26,826 nucleotides of DNA from a virus. Position 1 is the stretch's first letter. Each line of letters opens with the position of its first letter. Under the pieces are notes generated by a model. That model made no database searches. It saw nothing but the letters and a program-made list of their open reading frames with translations, and was not told the origin of the DNA. Positions 21,806 to 26,826 of this stretch are shown one piece after another. The stretch lies in IMG/VR virus record IMGVR_UViG_3300019487_000425, positions 1 through 26,826 of that record; one strand, written 5' to 3'. Both the position numbers and the translations under genes were made by a program.

Positions 21806-21993
21806 GCGCCCGCCCGCTCGAGCAGCGCCGGCCCGAACTGGAACGCCCACAGCCCCATGCGCCGCAGCCAGCCGTCGTACTCCGCCACGTGGTCCTGGCT
21901 GCACCCGACCCGGCAGGTGCTCGTGTGGTGTCGCTTCGGCGGCACCGGAGTTGGGAACCGCTCCCGCGCCAGAACTACCTCCGCCTCGCTCAC
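21802..21993 (-). CDS. 63-aa Cys/His protein
   Basis: The GTG overlaps the previous stop (GTGA). The sequence VSEAEVVLARERFPTPVPPK is followed by RHHTSTCRVGCSQDHVAEYD with Cys27, Cys31, His22, His23 and His35, a possible zinc or disulfide site. The C-terminus, WLRRMGLWAFQFGPALLERA, is aromatic-amphipathic. The frame is open upstream, but that part is low-complexity and non-coding. It is not recognised. It is coupled to a small two-helix membrane protein on one side and the tailspike on the other. Confidence 0.55.
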   Translation of the reverse strand: MSEAEVVLARERFPTPVPPKRHHTSTCRVGCSQDHVAEYDGWLRRMGLWAFQFGPALLERAGA

Positions 21994-22208
21994 CGGTCCG
22001 GCGGCAGCGGCCCGAACGGTGCCCGCCCCGCTCCCACGTTCACGCTCACGTAGTGCTCCACGAACAGCCCCACCAGCAGCACCACCGCCGCCACCACCTG
22101 CACCGAGAACGACAGCCCGCTCCCCAGCTTCAACAGCGCCCCCCACGCCACCAGCGTCACCTCCTCGATCAGCGTGAACAAGATGACGCCCCGTAACGCC
22201 TTGCTCAT
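21990..22208 (-). CDS. Small two-helix membrane protein (holin-like size)
   Basis: It starts MSKALRGVILFTLIEEVTLV with a purine run (GTGTGGGGG) before the ATG. Two hydrophobic segments lie at about 7-27 and 36-53, linked by a short Leu/Gly/Ser turn, and the C-terminus is hydrophilic. Two Glu (15 and 16) sit in the first helix, which is unusual. Size (72 aa) and topology fit class II/III-like holins, but no lysin or spanin pair is in the window, so this is only a possibility. It is the first gene of the receptor-binding unit and may have been recruited for another membrane role. Confidence 0.6.
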   Translation of the reverse strand: MSKALRGVILFTLIEEVTLVAWGALLKLGSGLSFSVQVVAAVVLLVGLFVEHYVSVNVGAGRAPFGPLPPDR

Positions 22209-23149
22209 CCCCCACACCCCCCACCCGGGCGGGGCTCGCATGGTCTGAGCGCCCACGCGCCACCCCGCCCACCGCCCACCACAACGCACTCCCACGGGCC
22301 ACTGCGGAACCCGCGGGAGCGCTCACGCCGGCTCATTCGGCCCGCAGACCTCACCAGCGCCAGCCCAGCCATCCTACACCACCCAGCCCCAAGCATGCGA
22401 CATCCCACTGACCACCCCGAGAACAGGGATGATACCCCGCGCGCGCGCTCGTAGGCTCCGAGGAGTCCCGTCAGGTGGGGTCGGGTGCGGGGGCCTGCCG
22501 GGCGGGCAGGGAGAGGGCGGGCGGCCGGTGGCACGGGCCCGCAGGGGAGCGCGGCCGCCTCCGCGACACGGCGCACGCCCTCGGGAGGCGATGCCCCGGC
22601 GGGTTCGCCAGGCGGCACCGGCTCCCGCAGTCGCGCGCCACGCTGCGCTCCGCACGGCTCCGCTGGCGCGCTCGACGGTCCGCCCAGCTCGAGCCCGCTC
22701 CGCACGTCCGCCGCCCAGTTCCAATCCGCCCGCGCTCGCTCGAGCACGCCCACACCGCTCCGCGGCTCGCCGGCCTGCCACCGGCACGGGCGACGTCGCT
22801 CACGTCCGCCTCGCGTCCCCGCACCGCTACCTCGCGGGCTCGCGCACCCGGGCTCGGCCAAGGCCTCGCCCGGTCGCCGCGCCTGCGGCTCGGCGCCCTC
22901 GCGTGTCCCCGCTTGCTGGGGACTCGGCCCGCCAGCTCACCGATGCGCGGATCGCTGCGGGTGCGCGGGCCCGTTCCCTCCCGGCGCCATTGGCGGGGGC
23001 GAGTGGCCTGCGGGCGCGTGGGGCGTGGGCGGCTGACGCTGGAGGGGAGGAGGCGCTCGGAGGCTCGTGCGCTCCCTAGGCGGGCAGGGCCGTTTCTTCG
23101 GGCAGGCGCGCGTGGGGCTCGCGCGAGCATCGGGCTAGAGCGGGGGGCG

Positions 23150-23200
23150 TGTCAAGCGCCGGCGCGTTTCGGCGCGATCCACCGCGTCAAGAGTTGTCAA
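23150..23200 (-). promoter_or_regulatory. Array of TTGAC boxes
   Basis: On the minus strand TTGACA occurs at 23195-23200 and 23150-23155, and TTGACG at 23185-23190. The plus-strand GTCA cores at 23186, 23196 and 23206 are exactly 10 bases apart. They could be -35 boxes or an operator array. No good -10 is found at 16-18 bases, so a standard promoter is not proven. TTGAC boxes also form the doublet at the late promoter. Confidence 0.4.
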
Positions 23201-23233
23201 ATGTCGTCACACGCACTCGGCGGCGCGCGCTGC

Positions 23234-23261
23234 CCAGTTTCTTACCACCTTCGCGCTCGTG
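23234..23261 (+). repeat. Right copy of inverted 25-28-bp repeat
   Basis: On the plus strand it reads CCAGTTTCTTACCACCT then TCG, then CGCTCGTG. The first 17 bases match the left copy in 16 positions, and the last 8 are identical after a 3-base insertion. With the left copy it flanks a 3.27-kb segment carrying the whole receptor-binding unit. It is the only recognisable match seen by eye. Confidence 0.6.
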
Positions 23262-23414
23262 CCGCGTCCTGCCGCGTTCGTCGGTTTCGGGTGGCGCGCC
23301 GGCTGTGGCAGGACGATACTACGGATGGCACACCCCACACCATGCGCTCGAGCCCGCCCCGGCCCCCCGGCTCCCGCGCCCACGTGACCCCGGGCCGGTC
23401 GGAGGCTATTCCGA

Positions 23415-23648
23415 ATGCTCGCCAACCTCACCCGCTGGCCCACGCGCCCGCCCCGCGTCGAACCGTCCGACGCCGCCGGCGTCATCTGCTACGCCCCCTC
23501 CCTCGACGCGGTCCTGTGCGTCCCCTGCCAGCGCGTCGCGGGTCCGGCGGGGCACCGTGAGCTTGGCGCGGTCCGGCCCGCCACGAGCACCGACTTGGCC
23601 CGCCTCTCTTGCTGCTCCTCCTGCGGCAGCGCGCTGGTGACGCCGTGA
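23415..23648 (+). CDS. 77-aa zinc-ribbon-like protein, first gene of the plus-strand cassette
   Basis: The ATG follows GGAGG with nine bases spacing. The protein starts MLANLTRWPTRPPRVEPSDA and has CVPC (35, 38) and CCSSCG (66, 67, 70), enough for one zinc site. The rest is polar with no recognised family. Its stop overlaps the next GTG (GTGA), so it leads a coupled pair. As the first gene after the divergent region it is probably an early product, possibly a host-interaction factor. Confidence 0.55.
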   Translation: MLANLTRWPTRPPRVEPSDAAGVICYAPSLDAVLCVPCQRVAGPAGHRELGAVRPATSTDLARLSCCSSCGSALVTP

Positions 23649-23956
23649 GCGCGCAGGCGAGAGTGGTTCCGCCGTGCCTCTTTCTCGAACGCGGCGTCCG
23701 CTACTACTACGAGGCATGGGACGCGCTGGCGAGCGAGACCGGCGGCGACAAGGTGGAGGAGAACCCGGCCTCCGGCGAGGTCTGGCAGTACATGGGATCG
23801 TGGAAGCTCTACCCGGACGCGCCCTGCCCAGCCCGCTGGGTCCATCAGTTCCGCCACCGGGACCATCCCCGCACCGGAAGCCGCCTCGTGCGGAACCTCC
23901 CGGTGAGCGAGGGGTTCCGGCTGTGGGCGGACCGCGAGCTGCTGGCGCGGCGCTGA
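23645..23956 (+). CDS. 103-aa protein, coupled to zinc-ribbon gene
   Basis: The GTG overlaps the previous stop (GTGA) and gives VSAQARVVPPCLFLERGVRY, followed by YYEAWDALASETGGDKVEEN and GEVWQYMGSWKLYPDAPCPA. The C-terminus is basic (HQFRHRDHPRTGSRLVRN) and then helical (EGFRLWADRELLARR). The centre is rich in Tyr and Trp. Two Cys could bind metal. No family is recognised. It is followed by a strong hairpin, which may end the first two-gene transcript. Confidence 0.6.
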   Translation: MSAQARVVPPCLFLERGVRYYYEAWDALASETGGDKVEENPASGEVWQYMGSWKLYPDAPCPARWVHQFRHRDHPRTGSRLVRNLPVSEGFRLWADRELLARR

Positions 23957-23972
23957 GCTGGGCCGGGTGGGT

Positions 23973-23995
23973 GCCGCCGGGACCGACCCGGCGGC
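23973..23995 (+). terminator. Strong 9-bp hairpin after the second plus-strand gene
   Basis: GCCGCCGGG and CCCGGCGGC form a perfect 9-bp stem around a 5-base loop, in the only real gap (66 bases) of the plus-strand cassette. There is no T-tract, so it may be a partial terminator or an RNA stabiliser protecting the 3' end of the two-gene message. Confidence 0.5.
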
Positions 23996-24022
23996 GGGGA
24001 GATGTGAGAGAGGAGGAGTGAC

Positions 24023-24310
24023 ATGGGATGGTCATGTGCCGTTGACGCAGCCTACACGATGGATCGGCTGACGGCCGCGTGCGTCGCGCAGACCGGCATC
24101 CAGAACGTCTACACCGACAACGGCAACCGCTACATGTGGGAGCGGTCCGACGTCGAGCACGCTGACGGCCGCATTACAGGCTCCGTTTGGCGCTTACTGC
24201 CCGACGGCCGCGTAATGAGGTCGGGCCGGTTTTCGATCGGCGAAAATGGCGAGATGCATGAGGGGCCCGCCTGGCTCAAGCGCGCTGCCAAGGTATGGAT
24301 GGCGCCATGA
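24023..24310 (+). CDS. 95-aa small protein of unknown function
   Basis: The ATG follows AGAGAGGAGGAGTGAC, one of the best ribosome binding sites of this strand. The product starts MGWSCAVDAAYTMDRLTAAC and has a mixed helix/strand body (GNRYMWERSDVEHADGRITG, then SVWRLLPDGRVMRSGRFSIG), ending GPAWLKRAAKVWMAP. Strands with Gly/Asp turns suggest a small beta-rich domain. The base composition is less GC-rich than its neighbours, which could mean a recent or different origin. It overlaps the next gene by ATGA. The function is unknown. Confidence 0.7.
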   Translation: MGWSCAVDAAYTMDRLTAACVAQTGIQNVYTDNGNRYMWERSDVEHADGRITGSVWRLLPDGRVMRSGRFSIGENGEMHEGPAWLKRAAKVWMAP

Positions 24311-24546
24311 CCGGCCTCTCCCGCCCCGTTCGCCGCCGCGTCATGCTCCCGCGCGGCCCCGTCGCCGTCACGCTATGGAGGAGCACCCTTCACCCCGGCG
24401 GCCTGATCGGCTTCCGGGCACACCGCAGCCGCATCGAATACGTGCTGCCGCTCGCGCGCGTGTTCGTGCTCGCCGCCGATGCGTACCAGCAGCAGCGCCG
24501 CGCGGAGCGCAAAGCCGCCGCGCGCGCTAGGAGGAATTCACGATGA
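24307..24546 (+). CDS. 79-aa basic protein of unknown function
   Basis: The ATG overlaps the previous stop (ATGA). The product starts MTGLSRPVRRRVMLPRGPVA and is strongly basic. It has a strand-like centre (VTLWRSTLHPGGLIGFRAHR), a hydrophobic helix (YVLPLARVFVLAADAYQQQR) and an Arg/Ala C-terminus. The two-strand plus helix pattern could bind nucleic acid. No family is recognised. An in-frame ATG four codons earlier is possible but would overlap the previous gene more. It is stop-start coupled downstream as well. Confidence 0.6.
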   Translation: MTGLSRPVRRRVMLPRGPVAVTLWRSTLHPGGLIGFRAHRSRIEYVLPLARVFVLAADAYQQQRRAERKAAARARRNSR

Positions 24547-24728
24547 CAAACCGCCCCAGCTACGAACCCGCGGACCTCGCGGCAGTCACGCTCGGCGCGA
24601 ACGATGCCGCGCACGCGGCGCAGCAGAGAATCGAGAGCCTCGAAGATGCCCTCTACGTCGAGCGGGTCAAGGTGATGGTGCTGACGGCCGCGCTCAAGGC
24701 GATCGCCGGAGAGGGGAACACGAGATGA
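24543..24728 (+). CDS. 61-aa helical protein with very strong ribosome binding site
   Basis: AGGAGGAATTCACG precedes the ATG, a near-perfect Shine-Dalgarno with 7-8 bases spacing, so high translation is expected. The product MTNRPSYEPADLAAVTLGAN is followed by an uninterrupted amphipathic helix (AAHAAQQRIESLEDALYVER, then VKVMVLTAALKAIAGEGNTR) of coiled-coil type. It has no Cys or membrane segment. It overlaps both neighbours by ATGA. It may be an oligomeric partner of the DUF3560 protein that follows, but this is inference from coupling only. Confidence 0.65.
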   Translation: MTNRPSYEPADLAAVTLGANDAAHAAQQRIESLEDALYVERVKVMVLTAALKAIAGEGNTR

Positions 24729-25525
24729 CACGTAGAGAGAGGTTGGAGGCGCGGGCCGAGCGGCGCCGCGAGTGGGCGGGGAGCCGCACCCGCAAGTCCG
24801 AGGCCGCATTCGAGCGGGCTCGCGTCGTCGCGGACGGCATCCCGCTCGGGCAGCCCGTGCTCGTGGGGCATCACTCCGAAAGGCATCATCGCCGCGATCT
24901 GGCCCGCATCGATGCCGGCATGGCGCAGGGCTGCGAGTCGGCCAAGATGGCTGACCATCACGCGAGCAAGGCGGACGGCATCGAGGCCCAGCTCGAGCGG
25001 TCCATCTTCTCCGACGACTCCGACGCCCTCGAGGCGCTGGAGGCGAAGGCGGCCGCGCTGGACCGCGACGCCGAACGGGCCAACGCCATCAACGCCGCGT
25101 GGCGGAAGCACTTGAAGGCGACCGAGGCCGGCGACTCGGAGTCCCTGTTCGCGGCGTGGGCCGCGCTCGGCATCGGCCCGAAGTCAGCCGAGCGCATGCG
25201 CGGGGACGCGATGGAGTTTTCCTGGACTCGGCGCAAGGGTCCGGCGAGCGCAAGCTATGCTCGCGCCAACGCCCGCCGCGCCCGGCAGCGCATCGAGGAA
25301 GTCAAGCGTCTGCGGGAGCGGGCGGCGGAGGCGGAGGCCGCCCCGGGCGGGGTGGTGATCCGCAAGGCGGAGGGGGTGGACTGGTGCTCCGTGACCTTCG
25401 CCGAGAAGCCGAGCCGCGCCAGGCTAGAGGCACTCCGGGCCGCTGGCTTCCACTGGGGTGCCGGCTGCTGGTCAGGCCGTACCAGCGCGCTGCCGGCGTG
25501 TGTGGCCGAGCGGGGGGCCAGATGA
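24725..25525 (+). CDS. DUF3560 protein
   Basis: The 266-residue product starts MTRRERLEARAERRREWAGS, with the ATG overlapping the previous stop (ATGA). Residues 29-61 give FERARVVADGIPLGQPVLVG then HHSERHHRRDLARI. The IPxGQPIxVGHHSE motif followed by an RR-rich helix is the hallmark of DUF3560, a family found on phages, plasmids and islands. A long helical region with Ala/Glu repeats follows (about 85-205). Residues 210-250 (VVIRKAEGVDWCSVTFAEKP, then LEALRAAGFHWGAGCWSG) match the small C-terminal domain often fused to DUF3560, which ends in 'aGFrW....WqR'. Biochemical function is unknown for the family. It is the largest gene of this cassette. Confidence 0.9.
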   Translation: MTRRERLEARAERRREWAGSRTRKSEAAFERARVVADGIPLGQPVLVGHHSERHHRRDLARIDAGMAQGCESAKMADHHASKADGIEAQLERSIFSDDSDALEALEAKAAALDRDAERANAINAAWRKHLKATEAGDSESLFAAWAALGIGPKSAERMRGDAMEFSWTRRKGPASASYARANARRARQRIEEVKRLRERAAEAEAAPGGVVIRKAEGVDWCSVTFAEKPSRARLEALRAAGFHWGAGCWSGRTSALPACVAERGAR

Positions 25526-25725
25526 GCCCCCGCGACCGCTACCGCCGCATCCGCGCCTACGCCAGAGCGAGCAAGCGGGAGGACGACGCGCGCCTCGCCG
25601 TCGTGCGGGGCGACCGCGGTGCGGCGTGGCGAAACCTGCCGCAGCTAGTGGACAACGCGAGCGAGGCTTGGTCCCGCCTGCCCGACGTGGCGAGGCGGGC
25701 GGTTCTCGACCCGAGGGAGGGGTAA
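25522..25725 (+). CDS. 67-aa basic helical protein
   Basis: The ATG overlaps the DUF3560 stop (ATGA). The product MSPRDRYRRIRAYARASKRE is followed by DDARLAVVRGDRGAAWRNLP and a C-terminal helix VDNASEAWSRLPDVARRAVL. It is Arg-rich and could bind RNA or DNA. No family is recognised. It is linked to the DUF3560 gene by overlap and ends four bases before the next start. It may work with DUF3560. Confidence 0.6.
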   Translation: MSPRDRYRRIRAYARASKREDDARLAVVRGDRGAAWRNLPQLVDNASEAWSRLPDVARRAVLDPREG

Positions 25726-25729
25726 TGCC

Positions 25730-25990
25730 ATGAAGCGGCCAGACGAAATCGAGTTTTGCCGCCGACTGTGGGGCCAGTGCGACAGGAGACCGTATGTGCT
25801 GGTCGAGCACAACGGCGGCCCGTGCGCCGAAGGCGTAGCAGGGCGAATGGGGATGTCGAGGAAGCGCGCCAACTACCTACTGAAGAAGTGGCCGTTTTGG
25901 GAGTTCGGAATCACCGCTCGGTTCGGATGGTTCACGCGCGAGCCAGTAGAAGTGTTGATGCCAGAGCGTCCCGGGGAGGTACAGCCATGA
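25730..25990 (+). CDS. 86-aa winged-helix/HTH-like protein
   Basis: The ATG is preceded by GAGGGAGGGG. Residues 31-55 (PCAEGVAGRMGMSRKRANYL, then LKKWPFWEFG) resemble a helix-turn-helix: a helix with Ala-Gly-Arg turn, then a recognition helix SRKRANYLLKKW. An aromatic beta-like tail follows (FGITARFGWFTREPVEVLMP). This suggests a small DNA-binding regulator. Base composition is milder than that of its neighbours. It is tightly coupled by ATGA to the Lar-like gene. It may control this cassette. Confidence 0.6.
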   Translation: MKRPDEIEFCRRLWGQCDRRPYVLVEHNGGPCAEGVAGRMGMSRKRANYLLKKWPFWEFGITARFGWFTREPVEVLMPERPGEVQP

Positions 25991-26436
25991 GAGAGATCGC
26001 GAAGTGCCCGGAACACCCCGGGGGGGAGCCGCGCATAGACACCCTAGCCGAGTGGCATCGTGTCGTTTGCGAGGAAGCCGTGTTCTTTGGTGGGCGGTAC
26101 GGGCGTTGCTGGGTCGGCCCCGAGCGGCGCACTGTGCCAGAGGCCATCGCCGTGTGGGGAAAGGTGGTGGGGGCGGTCGCCGAGGCACGCGCGCTGCGGG
26201 AGGCGCTGTACCCGCTCGTGACCGGGTGCTTGGAGGCCGACGCGCTGGAGGATGCACCGGAGTTCGACAACGACGAGGCGTACAACGGGGTGCGCGCCCT
26301 GCCGGAGTGCAAGCGCTGCGAGCGCACCGGCGCGACGGATAAGAAGAACCGAGACGAGGAGCCCATCCCGCACAACCTCCTGTGCTCCGACTGCGGCGGC
26401 TGGGGCTTCCTCATGCACCCGAATGAGACGCCATGA
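25987..26436 (+). CDS. 149-aa zinc protein, Lar-like N-terminus
   Basis: The ATG overlaps the previous stop (ATGA). The N-terminus MREIAKCPEHPGGEPRIDTL then EWHRVVCEEA and GRCWVGPERRTVPEAIAVWG follows the plan of Lar-type restriction-alleviation zinc ribbons ('CP.CGG.P...W.V.C..C..GP...T..EAI..W'), but two Cys are replaced (CPEH, CEEA), so a normal zinc site is doubtful. A helix (VAEARALREALYPLVTGCLE) and an acidic stretch follow. The C-terminal CKRCER...CSDCGGWGF (108/111, 133/136) is a second, complete CxxC pair of DnaJ-like style. Restriction alleviation is therefore only a hypothesis. Confidence 0.65.
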   Translation: MREIAKCPEHPGGEPRIDTLAEWHRVVCEEAVFFGGRYGRCWVGPERRTVPEAIAVWGKVVGAVAEARALREALYPLVTGCLEADALEDAPEFDNDEAYNGVRALPECKRCERTGATDKKNRDEEPIPHNLLCSDCGGWGFLMHPNETP

Positions 26437-26631
26437 GCGCCGCGAAGCCCGTCATGCCCCGCGCTGCCCAAGCTCTCGCTCCGACTCCCGCCCGAGCTGG
26501 GGCATGGGTTCCCGCTCGAGCGGCTCCCCGAGGGCCGCACCGCCGCCGCACGCCAGGAGCGGAGCCCGCTCTACCGCTGTGTCTGGTGCGGGTCGCAGTT
26601 CGACCAGTTCACGCCCGCGTGGCCGCGATGA
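26433..26631 (+). CDS. Zinc-ribbon mini-gene needing a +1 frameshift (or damaged)
   Basis: The ATG overlaps the previous stop (ATGA) and the first codons give MSAAKPVMP. The good protein continues one base further in another frame: ALPKLSLRLPPELGHGFPLE, then GRTAAARQERSPLYRCVWCG and a final QFDQFTPAWPR. It ends in a TGA that overlaps the next ATG (ATGA). No ATG, GTG or TTG exists in that second frame, so translation must shift at CCC-C (26457-26460) or one base is an error. CVWCG is half of a zinc knuckle. Downstream of the shift point the first frame gives only low-complexity Pro/Arg/Ala. The product would be about 65 residues. Confidence 0.45.
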
Positions 26632-26777
26632 TCTGCCCGGACTGCGGTCGGAACCAGCCATGTCCCTGCTCGCGGCGCAGCGAGGCGCGCGCCGCCCTCC
26701 TGCTGCTCCTGGTCCTAGTTCTCACCGCGGCGGCCATAATGCTCGCTGCCAGTTCGCCGCGCCCACCCGCCGGTTAA
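26628..26777 (+). CDS. 49-aa zinc/membrane mini-protein
   Basis: The ATG overlaps the previous stop (ATGA) in the shifted frame. The product is MICPDCGRNQPCPCSRRSEA followed by a hydrophobic helix (RAALLLLLVLVLTAAAIMLA) and a short Pro tail. CPDCG plus CPC gives a possible zinc site on the outside of a single-pass membrane protein. Tiny membrane proteins of phages often block superinfection or act in lysis; neither is shown here. After it 49 bases remain without a gene up to the window edge. Confidence 0.6.
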   Translation: MICPDCGRNQPCPCSRRSEARAALLLLLVLVLTAAAIMLAASSPRPPAG

Positions 26778-26826
26778 GCCAGCCGGCCGCAGCGCCCCGC
26801 CACCACTCCCGGCCCCTCGGGACTCG

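Larger units (their letters stand above)
22209..23414. other. GC-rich region without convincing genes, divergent control region
   Basis: About 1.2 kb between two divergent gene blocks. Open frames exist on both strands, but all are Arg/Ala/Pro-rich with no domain pattern and no ribosome binding site, as expected in random high-GC DNA. Visible elements are a GTCCCC/GGGGAC hairpin at 22905-22923, a 12-bp palindrome GCTCGCGCGAGC at 23117-23128, TTGAC boxes (23150-23200), the right repeat copy, and a weak -10-like GATACT near 23314. It could hold divergent promoters or an origin. Confidence 0.55.

Noticed and set aside
22205-22861. Minus-strand open frame of about 218 codons leading into the membrane gene
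   Set aside because: Low-complexity Gly/Arg/Pro sequence; the real start of the membrane protein is the ATG at 22208 in another frame.
22209-23414. Possible tRNA or other structured RNA gene in the gap
   Set aside because: No TpsiC-loop-like GGTTCGA, acceptor-stem pairing or CCA end was found by eye.
23262-23414. Promoter for the plus-strand cassette with GATACT as -10
   Set aside because: No acceptable -35 lies 16-18 bases upstream (best is 3 of 6 matches), so it is mentioned only as a weak element of the gap.
22475-23560. Long plus-strand open frame (about 360 codons)
   Set aside because: Arg/Ala/Pro/Gly-rich with no domain pattern or ribosome binding site, and it overlaps the convincing start of the zinc-ribbon gene at 23415. 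Long open frames are expected by chance at this G+C.
24531-24545. AGGAGGAATTCACGATG resembles cloning-vector translation starts
   Set aside because: The flanking sequence is continuous phage-like coding DNA on both sides, with ATGA overlaps that make sense. No other vector sequence is visible, so it is taken as natural.
1-26826. CRISPR array, integrase/attachment site or insertion sequence
   Set aside because: No regularly spaced direct repeats, no tyrosine or serine recombinase motif and no transposase with terminal repeats were seen.

Overview
The window looks like part of the genome of an uncultured tailed phage (Caudoviricetes) with very high G+C DNA. The evidence is a packed, almost unidirectional block holding a large terminase, a portal, a scaffold-like protein, a major capsid protein, a decoration protein, a head-tail adaptor and a tail-nozzle-like protein. 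I see no tape-measure, sheath or tail-tube gene, so a short-tailed (podovirus-like) virion is the best guess. No integrase, polymerase, lysin, tRNA or CRISPR array is visible. The host is unknown. Two signal peptides ending in Q-starting mature proteins, and a gene repertoire without mycobacterial features, suggest a high-GC Gram-negative host, but this is weak inference.

Layout. (1) Positions 1-19785, minus strand: the late or virion operon, read right to left. It starts at a clear sigma70-type promoter near 19903-19930. It runs through small accessory proteins (18-19.8 kb), a candidate small terminase, two small zinc/unknown proteins, the large terminase, four tiny stop-start-coupled genes, the portal, two small proteins, scaffold, capsid and decoration protein. 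Next comes an unusual three-gene insert of two Sec-signal-peptide proteins and a lectin-like protein. The operon ends with adaptor, nozzle, two fibre proteins and two Ala/Arg-rich internal or ejection-type proteins, the last cut by the window edge. (2) Positions 19980-22208, minus strand: a second unit with a small two-helix membrane protein, a small Cys/His protein, a beta-helix tailspike-like protein and a receptor-binding-like protein. (3) Positions 22209-23414: a 1.2-kb very GC-rich stretch with no convincing gene, phased TTGAC boxes and one copy of a repeat. (4) Positions 23415-26777, plus strand: a divergent, tightly coupled cassette of small proteins, including a DUF3560 protein, a Lar-like zinc protein, a gene that seems to need a +1 frameshift, and a tiny zinc/membrane protein. 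This looks like an early or host-takeover cassette.

How the parts fit. The minus-strand block packages DNA (terminases), builds the head (portal, scaffold, capsid, decoration) and builds the short tail (adaptor, nozzle, fibres). The 20-22 kb unit adds host-recognition parts. Nearly every junction is an overlap of the ATGA, GTGA or TGATG type, so translation is coupled along each unit. The most interesting signals are: a 25-28-bp repeat in inverted orientation flanking the receptor-binding unit; the exported-protein insert within the virion operon; a candidate CCC-C frameshift; unusually long gene overlaps near the small terminase; and at least ten small CxxC proteins.
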